This document shows positions 1 to 7,319 of a stretch of DNA of 15,619 nt, piece by piece. The stretch's first letter is position 1; every line of letters begins with the position of its first letter. Location of the stretch: NCBI GenBank assembly GCA_013362195.1, contig JABFWM010000456.1, forward strand, positions 1 to 15,619, read 5' to 3'. The DNA is from Acidobacteriota bacterium. GTDB lineage: Bacteria; Acidobacteriota; Vicinamibacteria; Vicinamibacterales; 2-12-FULL-66-21. The position numbers and the translations under genes were made by a program. The notes under the pieces were generated by a model. The model worked only from the letters and a program-made list of their open reading frames with translations, searched no databases and was not told the DNA's origin.

Positions 1-396
1 GAAGATGGTCTTGTTGTCCTTCGACGAAGTGATGAGCGTGCTCTGGAGCGACGCGATGTCGGTGTAGCCGTACTTCGACCAGATGTCCTTCTGCAGCTTG
101 ATCGCGAGCGGCTCGAGCGTCGCGAGCGGCCGATCGTAATAGAAGCTGCCGGCGGCATCCGAAATCTTCGTGGCGGGGTTCGGCGCGTACAGGAAATCGG
201 GACGGCCGAACTTCGCGAGCAGCACGTCCGGCAGCGCGAGCGAGCGATTGAAGCCCTGACAGGTGAGCTGGCCGTAGCCGCCGGCCGGCTTCTCGCCGTG
301 CCGCAGGAAGACAATAGTCTGTTCGGCGCGCGCGGACCCCGCGCTCATGAGCGCGACCAGAAACACGGCACACACCAACCCGAAGCGTTTGCGCAT
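1..396 (-). CDS. Secreted histidine phosphatase family protein, N-terminal part
   Basis: This is the first 132 codons of a gene that runs off the left edge. The protein begins with a Sec signal peptide (MRKRFGLVCAVFLV..., cleavage likely after the SARA at about residue 24). It continues straight into a beta strand and the motif LRHGEKP (R32, H33, G34, E35). In the histidine phosphatase (phosphoglycerate mutase-like) superfamily, the His of RHG is the phosphorylated catalytic residue. The C-terminal half, with the second catalytic His, lies outside the window, so activity and substrate cannot be judged. The ATG at 396 is supported by an AGGAG Shine-Dalgarno (402-406 on the plus strand) five bases away. 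It is transcribed divergently from the PadR gene. The family also includes phytases, phosphoesterases and non-enzymatic members, and the export signal points to a periplasmic phosphatase. Recognition rests on the motif and its position near the mature N-terminus. Confidence 0.82.
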   Translation of the reverse strand, partial: MRKRFGLVCAVFLVALMSAGSARAEQTIVFLRHGEKPAGGYGQLTCQGFNRSLALPDVLLAKFGRPDFLYAPNPATKISDAAGSFYYDRPLATLEPLAIKLQKDIWSKYGYTDIASLQSTLITSSKDNKTIF

Positions 397-531
397 GGAG
401 ACTCCTGAAAATACAAGGAACGGGCACGGTCGTGCCGCGGCGGATTCGACGGCAGCGTGTCGCAGGAGCCTTCAGAGTACAGGGTTGGCACGCGCCCGCG
501 CAAGCGCGGCCGTTGTCGTGACCACTTCATC
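397..531. other. Divergent intergenic region with two short inverted repeats
   Basis: This lies between the divergent phosphatase and PadR genes. Two perfect 6-2-6 inverted repeats are visible: GGCACG-gt-CGTGCC at 423-436 and CCGCGC-aa-GCGCGG at 496-509. They could be operators, but in DNA this rich in G and C such short palindromes also arise by chance. No convincing minus-strand promoter hexamers were found for the phosphatase gene. Confidence 0.3.
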
Positions 532-560
532 TTGACGTGCCGTGCTGTTGTCGATAACTT
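532..560 (+). promoter_or_regulatory. Probable sigma70-type promoter for the padR-permease pair
   Basis: A near-consensus -35 box, TTGACG, lies at 532-537. After a 17-base spacer comes a weaker -10 candidate, TAACTT (555-560); an alternative, GATAAC at 553-558, would have a 15-base spacer. Either -10 lies inside the first copy of the 21-bp repeat described separately, so a protein bound there would block RNA polymerase. The call rests on hexamer match, spacing and position upstream of PadR. Confidence 0.45.
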
Positions 561-589
561 AGGCGTCATTGTCGATTACTTAGGGGTGT
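548..589 (+). promoter_or_regulatory. Two tandem 21-bp repeats, candidate PadR operator
   Basis: TTGTCGATAACTTAGG begins at 548 and TTGTCGATTACTTAGG at 569. They differ at one base in sixteen and sit exactly 21 bp apart, two helical turns, so two protein dimers would bind on the same DNA face. The pair is only 14 bp upstream of the PadR start and overlaps the candidate -10 box. PadR regulators commonly repress their own operon, so autoregulation is the simplest reading. That role is inferred; the repeat itself is seen directly. Confidence 0.55.
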
Positions 590-603
590 GCGTCGAACCA
601 CCG

Positions 604-936
604 ATGAGCAAGCCATCCGATCTCATTCAAGGCACGCTGGACCTGCTGATCCTGAAAACCGTGGCGCTGGAGCCGGCGCACGGCTGGGCGATCGCCAAGC
701 GGATCCAGCAGATCAGCCGCGAGGCGCTGCAGATCTCGCAGGGCTCGCTCTATCCGGCGCTGCATCGGCTCGAGCAGCAGGGCTGGCTGAAGGCGCAGGC
801 GGGGGTCACCCGTACCGGACGCGAGGCGAAGTTCTATGCGCTGACTGCCGCCGGCCGGAAACAGCTGGCGCGCGAGCTGGAACACTGGGAGCGCCTGTCG
901 AACGCGATCGGGCTGGTCGTTCGCGAGGTCCCGTAG
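604..936 (+). CDS. PadR family transcriptional regulator (acidobacterial, ADOP-linked type)
   Basis: This is a 110-residue winged-helix DNA-binding protein. The N-terminus reads MSKPSDLIQGTLDLLILKT, followed by HGWAIAKRIQQ and the recognition-helix region SQGSLYPALHRLEQQGWL, the PadR signature. A wing with R-T-G-R-E-A-K-F-Y-A-L-T follows, then a C-terminal dimerisation helix rich in Leu, Glu and Arg. The frame stays open upstream to an ATG at 457 and a GTG at 586. The ATG at 604 is preferred because family members begin just before 'SDLIQGTLDLLILK' and because the upstream part would be translated from the promoter and operator repeat. No strong ribosome site precedes it. It ends 16 bp before the permease gene, so the two are very likely co-transcribed. 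Small PadR proteins of this type are typically paired with ADOP permeases in Acidobacteriota. The effector is unknown. Confidence 0.93.
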   Translation: MSKPSDLIQGTLDLLILKTVALEPAHGWAIAKRIQQISREALQISQGSLYPALHRLEQQGWLKAQAGVTRTGREAKFYALTAAGRKQLARELEHWERLSNAIGLVVREVP

Positions 937-952
937 TCCTCGGAGGCAGGTC

Positions 953-3601
953 ATGCCGCGCTGGATCGATCGCATCCGCCATCTCTGGCGCGCCCTCTTC
1001 CGCAGCCACGACGTCGACGCGGCGCTCCGCCGCGAGCTGCGCGTGCATCTCGAGGAGCAGATCGACGAATACGTCGCGGCCGGCATGACGCCGGAGGACG
1101 CGCGTGCCGCGGCACGCCGCGCGTTCGGCCCGATGGCGCGCATCGCGGAGGAATGCCGCGACACCCGACGCGTGGCACTCGTCCACAACGTCAGCCAGGA
1201 CCTCCGCTACGCGCTTCGCGCGCTGCGGCAGCAGCCGATGCTGGTCGCGGCCGCCACGCTGTCGATCGCGGTCGCGATTGGCGCCAACACGGTGATCTTC
1301 ACCCTCGCCAGTCAGATCGTCTTCAGCGCGCCCACCGCGGCCGATCCCGACCGGCTGGTGAACATCCGGATGGGCACGGGCAGCCACGTCTCGTACCGCG
1401 CATGGCAGGCCCTCGAACGCAGCGGTGCGCTTGCCGGACTTGCCGGCTACCAGTTCGAACGCGAAGTGAACTGGCGGGGAACGGAACGAGCCGTCAGCCT
1501 CATGCCGCTCATCGTCACTGGCAACTACTTCGACGTCCTTGGCGTGCCGATGGCGATGGGACGCGCATTCAGCGCCGGCGAGGCCCGCGCGGAACGGGCG
1601 CCCACCGTCGCGGTGATCAGTTATCGGTTCTGGCAGCGGCGGCTGGCGGCGGATCCCGCCGTGCTGGGCCGCACGCTGATCATCAACGGCGACGCGTACA
1701 CCGTTCTCGGCGTCCTGGCCGACAAGCTCCGGGCGTTTCCCGGATATGCGATTGCGCCCGACATCTATCTGCCGCTCAGCCGCGCGCTGATGCCGGGCCT
1801 GTTCGAGCCGCTCGACGGAACCGTACAACTCGTGGGGCGGCTGCATGAACGACAGAGCCTTGCCGCGGCGCGCGCGGCGTTGTCGACGGCCGGATCGCGC
1901 CTCACCGCCGAATACGGCGAGCGGTTCGGCGAGGTGCAGCGGTTCTCGCCAGTCGGCGGCGTGGCGCAGATCAAGGACATGAAGGAGCTCGGCGCGTTTT
2001 TCGCGCTGCTGCTCGTCTGTGTCGCCGTGGTCCTGGCCGTCGCGTGTGCCAACGTCGCCGGACTGTTGCTCGCGCGCGGGACGGTGCGGCGCCGCGAAAT
2101 CGCGATCCGGGTGGCGCTTGGCGCCAGCCGCGCCCGCCTGGTGCAGCAGCTGCTGACCGAAGGGCTGTGGCTCGCCTCGTTCGGCACGGCCTGCGGCCTG
2201 CTCCTGATGCGCGCCACGATGGCCCTGCTCGCGCGCGTGCCGCTTCCCCTGCCACTCCCCTTCGAGCTGCACGCCTCGTTCGATGCGCGGCTCCTCCTGT
2301 CTTCGCTCGTGCTGCTGGCGCTCACGACCGTGTGCTGCGCGCTCGTGCCGGCGCTGCAGGCGACCAGGCCTTCGCTCGTGCCGTCCCTGAAACAGGAGGA
2401 GCCCCGCTGCGTCCACCCGCGATGGACGCTGCGGAACGTGCTGGTCATCGGCCAGATCGCGCTGGCGCTCGTGCTGCTGCTGACGGCGACGCTGTTCCTG
2501 CGCAACCTCGCGCTCGCGCGCCTTGCCGATCCAGGGTTCGACGCGCAGCGGACGATCGTCGCGCGGGTCAGCTTCGTCGAAGGGCGCTATACGCGTGAGT
2601 CGCGCGCCGCGTTCCTCGACGCCGCCGTGGCGCGCCTCACCGCGCGTCCCGGCATCGAGCGCGCGGCCTACACGGCCGATGTCCCCTTGACGATCTACAG
2701 CGGGATGACGAACGGATCCGATCTCAGGATCGCGGAGCACGGCGGACCGTTTCGGGCGCGCTATGAAGTGAACCGCGTCGGCCCGGATTACTTCTGCACG
2801 ATGGGCATCCGCCTGCGGCGCGGGCGTGAGTTCCATCGCGCCGATGGCCCAGGCGCTCCCGCCGTGGCGATCGTGAACGACGCGTTCGTGCAGCGCTACT
2901 TCGCCGGCGCCGATCCAATCGGGAAGCATCTCGTGCTGCCGGGCGCACCCGGCGATGACGCCGCCGAGATCGTCGGCGTCGTCGCCAACAGCAGGCACCG
3001 GACGATTGGCGAGGAACAACGGGCCGCGATCTACGAGCCGTTCCTGCAGCGCGCGAACCGTGATCGCCTCGTCCACCTGCTGGTGCGGACGAGCGGCGAT
3101 CCGGGCAGCGCGGCCCGCGACATCACGCGCGTGCTGGCGGACATGGATCCGACGGCGGCCATCGACGTGCAGCCGATGCGCGCCGCGCTGGCCTTCGCGT
3201 TCATGCCGAGCCAGTTGGGCGCGGCGCTGCTGGCATCACTGGGATCGCTCGGGCTGCTGCTCGCGACGGTCGGCCTCTATGCCGTCGTCGCGTATGCGGT
3301 GAGCCGGCGGACGGCGGAGATTGGCATTCGCATGGCGCTCGGCGCGTCGCCTGCCGCGGTGATGCGGCTGGTGCTCGGTGACGCCGCGGTGCTCGCGGCC
3401 GCAGGGATCGCGATCGGACTTGCCGCTGCCGCGCTGATCACGAGGCCGTTGGCGATGTTTCTCGTCGCCGGGCTGAGCCCGGCGGATCCCGTCAGCTTCG
3501 TGATGACCGCGCTCGTGCTCGCGATGGTCAGCCTCGCGGCGGCGTGGACGCCGGCGCGGCGAGCATTGAAAATCGATCCGGCCCTCGCGTTGCGCGAGTA
3601 G
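953..3601 (+). CDS. ADOP family duplicated ABC-type permease (MacB/FtsX-like)
   Basis: This is an 882-residue inner-membrane protein. Residues 1-80 form a soluble prefix with a Leu-rich helix (HLEEQIDEYVAAGMTPEDAR) typical of acidobacterial duplicated orphan permeases. A transmembrane helix at about 96-120 leads into a MacB-like periplasmic domain (about 120-320). The first FtsX core spans about 345-475 (REIAIRVALGASRARLVQQLL is the cytoplasmic coupling region). The plan then repeats: a helix at about 495-520, a second periplasmic domain to about 735, and a second FtsX core at about 757-875 (AEIGIRMALGASPAAVMRLV). The C-terminus, PARRALKIDPALALRE, is the usual ADOP ending. The ATG has GGAGG at 942-946. 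No ATPase or membrane-fusion partner is encoded in the window, in keeping with the 'orphan' label. The substrate is unknown; roles proposed for MacB relatives include export and mechanotransmission. PadR probably represses it. Confidence 0.94.
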   Translation: MPRWIDRIRHLWRALFRSHDVDAALRRELRVHLEEQIDEYVAAGMTPEDARAAARRAFGPMARIAEECRDTRRVALVHNVSQDLRYALRALRQQPMLVAAATLSIAVAIGANTVIFTLASQIVFSAPTAADPDRLVNIRMGTGSHVSYRAWQALERSGALAGLAGYQFEREVNWRGTERAVSLMPLIVTGNYFDVLGVPMAMGRAFSAGEARAERAPTVAVISYRFWQRRLAADPAVLGRTLIINGDAYTVLGVLADKLRAFPGYAIAPDIYLPLSRALMPGLFEPLDGTVQLVGRLHERQSLAAARAALSTAGSRLTAEYGERFGEVQRFSPVGGVAQIKDMKELGAFFALLLVCVAVVLAVACANVAGLLLARGTVRRREIAIRVALGASRARLVQQLLTEGLWLASFGTACGLLLMRATMALLARVPLPLPLPFELHASFDARLLLSSLVLLALTTVCCALVPALQATRPSLVPSLKQEEPRCVHPRWTLRNVLVIGQIALALVLLLTATLFLRNLALARLADPGFDAQRTIVARVSFVEGRYTRESRAAFLDAAVARLTARPGIERAAYTADVPLTIYSGMTNGSDLRIAEHGGPFRARYEVNRVGPDYFCTMGIRLRRGREFHRADGPGAPAVAIVNDAFVQRYFAGADPIGKHLVLPGAPGDDAAEIVGVVANSRHRTIGEEQRAAIYEPFLQRANRDRLVHLLVRTSGDPGSAARDITRVLADMDPTAAIDVQPMRAALAFAFMPSQLGAALLASLGSLGLLLATVGLYAVVAYAVSRRTAEIGIRMALGASPAAVMRLVLGDAAVLAAAGIAIGLAAAALITRPLAMFLVAGLSPADPVSFVMTALVLAMVSLAAAWTPARRALKIDPALALRE

Positions 3602-3663
3602 GCGGGCGCCCGACGGCGCTGGCGCGCTCCACCGTGATGGAGACATACCGCGGTGCGGCCGTT

Positions 3664-5340
3664 CTACCGCAGCGGCTCGATCACCCAGTCGCCTGGCGCG
3701 AGCGTCACGCCGGCGATCAGTTCCGCGCCAATCCGGACGAGGGCCGGTGCGGTGTCGCCGTCGCGCGCAAGGCGATAGAGCGTGTTCTCGTCGACGACGA
3801 ACCACTCGGGGAACTCGTTCAGGCGCACGTAATTGCGATCGAGGTTCAGGATGCGCCGGTGCCGCGCGAAGTCGAAGCGCATCGCGGCCGGCGACGGCGC
3901 GACCACGCTCAGATGCAGCCGCGGGCCGTCCTGGACGGCGCCGACCCGCATCCCCGGACGCCACTGCACCGGCCGCACGCCGCGGCTCTGCATCAGCGCA
4001 TACAACAGCGCCGTGCGGTTGAAGTTTCCTTCGCCGTACCAGTACTCGACGTGGCCGTCCGCCTTCTGCATCCCCAGCATCACCGGCATCTCGGACTCGA
4101 TCCACTCCAGCGCCTCCGTCACCGGCTCGCGCGCGACCAGGTAGAGCGCGCTCTCGATCGCGTCGGCGTAGCCGTCGAACGATCCCAGCGCCAGCTCCGG
4201 ATCGCGCGGGCGCGGTTCCCAGACATGACGCCGGTACTTCGGCAGATTGCGGAGCACGCTCACGACGGCATCGCGATAGCGCGCCTCGCCCGTGCATTGA
4301 TAGAAGGTGTAGACCGCGCCGTAGACGTAGCCCCAGTTGTCCGATAATCCGTGCGACAGCGGCGTCAGCGAAGCCGTGTCGACCTCGTCGTACAGCATCC
4401 CGTCGGCGTTCGCCGACGCGAGCACGCGATCGAGCATCGTCGCGATCACCGGCTTCCAGGCGGCCGCGCGCGGCGTCTTCCAGCGCTGCTCGTTCGCATA
4501 CTGCAGCACGAGGCCGACGATCACCTCGTTGCCGTGGTCGCGCAGCCGCAGATGCTGATCGCCGGTATGCGTCGCGAAGTCCCACTTCCCGCTCGGAACG
4601 CCGTGGCTGCCGGGCATCACTTCCTCGATGTAGGCGTCGGCAATCCGCCGCGCCCATTCGGTGAAGCGTGGATCCCCGGTCGTGTTCGCGAGGCGCGCGA
4701 GCACCTGCAGGTAGTCGCCGTTCAGCTCCGCATCGGATGCCGGCAGCCTGCCGAAGCGCGACTCCACCGCCGCCTGGTCCATCGCGTCGGCCACCATGTC
4801 GACCATCCGGTAGTACCAGGGCGTGCGGCCGAGCAATTCCGTGACGGCCAGCAACCCGTCCTTCGCGTACTCGCCGGCGCCGAACAGGCTTGGCGGACCG
4901 AGCTCGCCGGTCTTGAGATTGAGATTGGCCGGCACCGATCGCCGCGCGCTGGTGTAGCGGACCTCGTTTCGGAGCATTTCCATCAGGCGCCCGCGATACA
5001 GATCGGGATCGGTGAGCTCCGCGGTGAGGATCAAGTATGGATAGAGATCCGCGCCGGAGTTGTGCGGCGTGTAGATCCGCGGGTCGTCGCCGGGCGCGAG
5101 TCCGCTGCCCGGACCGGGGATGCGGTCGGGGAGCAGCAGCGTGCGTGCGTCCGCGTGGGTCAGCCACACGCGCAGCACCCGCGACGCGGCGGTGACGGCG
5201 CGCTCGAAGCGCTCGCCGCGGACGCGTGCCGGTTCGGCGTCGAACGAGTGGCTCGCGTCGAGGGCGACGGCCAGCGGCGCGATCACACATGCGACGCCGG
5301 CAGCGACGCGAAGCAGAACTGCAGCCGTGACGCGCGGCAC
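3664..5340 (-). CDS. Secreted protein of unknown function, probable (alpha/alpha) barrel
   Basis: This is a 558-residue exported protein of a family I do not recognise. It starts with a signal peptide (MPRVTAAVLLRVAAGVACVIAPLAVA, cleavage near residue 27). The body is a series of amphipathic helices with recurring phrases of the type 'GDPRFTEWARRIADAYI', 'GEARYRDAVVSVLRNL' and 'ADGHVEYWYGEGNFNRTALLYAL'. Such phrases are common in six-hairpin (alpha/alpha)6 barrels of glycoside hydrolases, polysaccharide lyases and sugar epimerases. The last 120 residues look beta-rich, as in barrel enzymes with a C-terminal sandwich. A longer frame opens at an ATG at 5478 and another ATG lies at 5370. I chose the GTG at 5340 because AGGAGGT sits five bases before it and neither ATG has a ribosome site. 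It follows the small membrane protein gene by 55 bp and converges with the permease gene. A carbohydrate-active role is inference only. Confidence 0.72.
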   Translation of the reverse strand: MPRVTAAVLLRVAAGVACVIAPLAVALDASHSFDAEPARVRGERFERAVTAASRVLRVWLTHADARTLLLPDRIPGPGSGLAPGDDPRIYTPHNSGADLYPYLILTAELTDPDLYRGRLMEMLRNEVRYTSARRSVPANLNLKTGELGPPSLFGAGEYAKDGLLAVTELLGRTPWYYRMVDMVADAMDQAAVESRFGRLPASDAELNGDYLQVLARLANTTGDPRFTEWARRIADAYIEEVMPGSHGVPSGKWDFATHTGDQHLRLRDHGNEVIVGLVLQYANEQRWKTPRAAAWKPVIATMLDRVLASANADGMLYDEVDTASLTPLSHGLSDNWGYVYGAVYTFYQCTGEARYRDAVVSVLRNLPKYRRHVWEPRPRDPELALGSFDGYADAIESALYLVAREPVTEALEWIESEMPVMLGMQKADGHVEYWYGEGNFNRTALLYALMQSRGVRPVQWRPGMRVGAVQDGPRLHLSVVAPSPAAMRFDFARHRRILNLDRNYVRLNEFPEWFVVDENTLYRLARDGDTAPALVRIGAELIAGVTLAPGDWVIEPLR

Positions 5341-5345
5341 AGGAG

Positions 5346-5352
5346 ACCTCCT
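5346..5352 (-). promoter_or_regulatory. Strong Shine-Dalgarno that fixes a GTG start
   Basis: On the minus strand the sequence reads AGGAGGT-CTCCT-GTG. The full anti-16S match followed by a five-base spacer makes the GTG at 5340 the likely start of the secreted barrel protein, rather than the in-frame ATG at 5370 that lies upstream of this site. Confidence 0.7.
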
Positions 5353-5395
5353 GAGATGAGAGGCGCTCATGTTACCGGCAAACCGGCGAAGGATT

Positions 5396-5713
5396 TCAGT
5401 GCGCGATTGCGAGGCGCGCGTCGCTGGTGGTGTCAGCCGCCGACCGGTCGATGTCGGCATTCGCGGCAGCAGGGGCACGGAACAGGATCCTCGGATCGTC
5501 GCCAGTCGGCCCCGAGGCGCGGTACACGCGGCGAACCACGATCAGCATCGCGGCGAGCAGCACACCGCCTGTCGCCCCCACCACGACGAGCCACCAGGCG
5601 GCGGGAAGGACGGCCGTCATCAGCATCGCGAGCGCGACGAGCCCGAGTCCGCCGACGCCGCTCACGCGAATGCCGCTCATATTGATCTCCGGACCCGCGT
5701 CTGTCGGACTCAT
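5396..5713 (-). CDS. Small two-helix membrane protein, hypothetical
   Basis: This is a 105-residue protein with two adjacent hydrophobic helices, GLGLVALAMLMTAVLPAAWW and LVVVGATGGVLLAAMLIVV. They are separated by only a short turn and followed by R-R-V-Y-R and a polar tail of about 40 residues. By the positive-inside rule the hairpin should have its tail in the cytoplasm. The N-terminal phrase SGIRVSGVGGLGLVA resembles small membrane proteins I recall from acidobacterial genomes, but I know no function. Three in-frame ATGs exist (5725, 5713, 5680). 5713 has GGAGG five bases away, and 5680 also has a GGAG at good distance, so a 94-residue product is possible. It lies between the small secreted protein and the barrel protein on the same strand, with gaps of 64 and 55 bp, and may be co-transcribed with both. 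Confidence 0.72.
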   Translation of the reverse strand: MSPTDAGPEINMSGIRVSGVGGLGLVALAMLMTAVLPAAWWLVVVGATGGVLLAAMLIVVRRVYRASGPTGDDPRILFRAPAAANADIDRSAADTTSDARLAIAH

Positions 5714-5777
5714 GCGGCCCTCCAATCGCTCGGCTCAGCATACGCGCAATCAGATCGGCGGCGCACCATCGTACGCG

Positions 5778-6149
5778 TCACCGCTTCGACGGCGCGGGAC
5801 CTGCCGGCGTGCTGCAGATCGGCGGGGTGATCTTCTTGATCTTTGCGTCGACGCGCTCCGACACGGATGGAAGGCGCATGCGGGGATCAACGGCCGCGTC
5901 CACGTGCCACAACGTCGTCCCGCAGACGATTTCCTGCGGCGGAACGGGCCCGGCCTGCACGTCGCGCGGCGGCTGCGCCGCGAACAGGCGCGCGTCTGGG
6001 TTGTCGGATGGCCCGGGATGAACGAGACCCTTGCCGTGCGCCGCGGCCGGCGGCTGTGTGCTCCGCGCCGCGGCACGCGGTGCCAGCGTCTGAGCAGCGC
6101 TGAGCCCTGCACTTCCGAGTACGAACACCATCATCAGCAACACAGGCAT
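5778..6149 (-). CDS. Small secreted protein with two conserved-looking cysteines, hypothetical
   Basis: This is a 123-residue protein with a hydrophobic N-terminus ending in GLSAAQ, consistent with a cleaved signal peptide. A Pro/Ala-rich low-complexity linker (about 21-68) follows. The only folded-looking part is a C-terminal module of about 45 residues: IVCGTTLWHVDAAVDPRM, then a spacer, then KIKKITPPIC. Its two cysteines could form one disulphide in the periplasm. Small proteins with this 'VCGxT ... PPIC' layout recur in acidobacterial genomes in my recollection; no function is known to me. The ATG at 6149 has only a poor purine stretch (AGAGAG) abutting it and gives a signal peptide without basic residues. 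The frame is open upstream through R-R-L-R-E, and a CTG seven codons earlier would supply the positive charges, so the start is uncertain. A 5-bp hairpin (6154-6167) covers the ribosome-site region. Confidence 0.6.
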   Translation of the reverse strand: MPVLLMMVFVLGSAGLSAAQTLAPRAAARSTQPPAAAHGKGLVHPGPSDNPDARLFAAQPPRDVQAGPVPPQEIVCGTTLWHVDAAVDPRMRLPSVSERVDAKIKKITPPICSTPAGPAPSKR

Positions 6150-6214
6150 CTCTCTGAGTCTTCTCAGGGTAAGACTGCCGAGGGTACGTATCGGTTGTCT
6201 GGCGGCCGCACGAG

Positions 6215-6239
6215 GCGGCGGGCGTCGCCCGCCGCTACA
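6215..6239. repeat. REP-like hairpin overlapping the end of the NHL gene
   Basis: A perfect 10-bp inverted repeat (6215-6224 and 6226-6235) is centred on one base. Read on the minus strand it begins TGTAGCGGCGGGCG. This resembles the right end of the element at 14264-14371 (TGTAGGGCGGGTC, then a hairpin with CCCGCCGC). It sits immediately after the NHL coding region, and its TGTAG supplies that gene's TAG stop. It could act as a terminator stem, but no U-tract follows. Confidence 0.7.
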
Positions 6240-7311
6240 CTTTGCGCAGTTTGGTCACGCGGCCGACTTCCACCCACTCGACGACGAAGATGTTGCCGTC
6301 ATGGTCGAAGCACGCGCCGTGCGGGCAGATGAACTGGCCGGGGATGAACTGGTCGCGCGGCTTGGTGCGCAGCGGGTTGTTCCAGTTGGGATCCTTGGAA
6401 TCGCCGAGGTGCGCGACGAGCGCATTGCTGCGGTCCATCAGCGTCACGCGGCCGTGCAGATCGGGCACGACCACCAATCCCTGCCGCTCGTCGAAGTGGC
6501 ACGGCAGCCGTACCCCGGGAACGAAGTCGATGTGCTTGCCGTCGAGCGTGAAGCGCTGCAGGCGATTGTTCCGCCGATCGGCCACGACGAGGATGGGCGT
6601 GGCGCCGCGCGTGTCCATCCAGATCCCGTGCGGTTCGTTCAGCTGTCCGGGGTCGCTGCCCTTCCCGCCGAACGTGCGCAGGTACTCGCCTTTGCTGTTG
6701 TAGTGATTGATGTAGTACGAGCCGTAGCCGTCGCCGACGTAGATATCGCCGTTGGGCGCGATCGCCAGGTTGGTCGGATTGTAGCGCGGCGGCGGCCCAT
6801 CCGCCGTCGCCTTGTAGGCGGCGATATCGGGCGGCCCCTGGATCTTCCAGACGATCTCCCCCTTCTTCGTCGTCTTCACCACGACGGCCTGCATCTCGGG
6901 CTGGACGGGGAGCCGCGGGTTCGCCGCGTTGACGGTGAGGTAGAGGAACTCGTCGCTGCCTTCGCGCCGGATGTGGAGGCCGTGAGCGACGCCGCGGAAC
7001 TGCCTGCCCCACGAGCGGACGAAGCGGCCCTTGTCGTCGAAGACGACCATCGAGTCGGCGCTCTCGCTGTCCTGGTAGACGGTGTGGTGGATGTAGATCA
7101 GGCCGTCGGCGTCCTGCACCACGCCGTGCGTGTTGCCGTATTTGATCTGCGGCGGCAGGGTGCCCCAGTCGTGCATCGCCTCGTAGGTGTAGGCGCCCTC
7201 GCCCATCACCGGCGCCCGGGTGCCGGCCTTGTCCTGCGTCCCGAGCAGGATGGGCGAGAGGATCGGCGCGGCCGCCGCCGCGGCGAGAAACTCGCGTCGC
7301 GTGGTGTTCAT
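6235..7311 (-). CDS. Tat-exported NHL-repeat beta-propeller protein
   Basis: This is a 358-residue protein. The N-terminus MNTTRREFLAAAAAAPILSP is a twin-arginine signal, so it is folded in the cytoplasm, perhaps with a cofactor, before export. The mature part has NHL-type beta-propeller repeats, for example NPTNLAIAPNGDIYVGDGYG (179-198), RTFGGKGSDPGQLNEPHGIW (212-231), ILVVADRRNNRLQRFTLDGK (240-259) and CPHGACFDHDGNIFVVEWVE (329-348). A His-Gly pair recurs at the same place in several blades (H62, H111, H228, H331), as in peptidyl-alpha-hydroxyglycine alpha-amidating lyases, where blade histidines hold zinc in the central channel. A metal site is therefore possible but unproven. The ATG at 7311 is chosen over a longer frame because it has GGAG six bases away and a complete Tat signal. 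It is the last of four co-directional exported genes, but a 460-bp repeat region separates it from DUF1501. Confidence 0.87.
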   Translation of the reverse strand: MNTTRREFLAAAAAAPILSPILLGTQDKAGTRAPVMGEGAYTYEAMHDWGTLPPQIKYGNTHGVVQDADGLIYIHHTVYQDSESADSMVVFDDKGRFVRSWGRQFRGVAHGLHIRREGSDEFLYLTVNAANPRLPVQPEMQAVVVKTTKKGEIVWKIQGPPDIAAYKATADGPPPRYNPTNLAIAPNGDIYVGDGYGSYYINHYNSKGEYLRTFGGKGSDPGQLNEPHGIWMDTRGATPILVVADRRNNRLQRFTLDGKHIDFVPGVRLPCHFDERQGLVVVPDLHGRVTLMDRSNALVAHLGDSKDPNWNNPLRTKPRDQFIPGQFICPHGACFDHDGNIFVVEWVEVGRVTKLRKV

Positions 7312-7319
7312 CGTCTGCT

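Noticed and set aside
457..603. 49-codon N-terminal extension of the PadR frame
   Set aside because: It would be read from the promoter and operator repeat and has no family similarity; PadR proteins of this type start at the ATG at 604.
806..3076. Long minus-strand frame (756 codons) opposite the permease gene
   Set aside because: It is a shadow of the ADOP coding sequence with skewed Arg/His/Glu composition and no family motifs; the plus-strand frame has clear domains, start and ribosome site.
3602..3663. Possible bidirectional terminator between the convergent permease and barrel genes
   Set aside because: Only a 10-bp palindrome (CGGGCGCCCG, 3603-3612) is present, with no room for a loop and no T-tract, so termination cannot be supported from sequence.
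3236..5290. Minus-strand frame of 684 codons overlapping the secreted barrel gene
   Set aside because: It is Arg-rich throughout and overlaps both the barrel gene in another frame and the permease on the opposite strand; the 3664-5340 frame has the signal peptide and the strong ribosome site.
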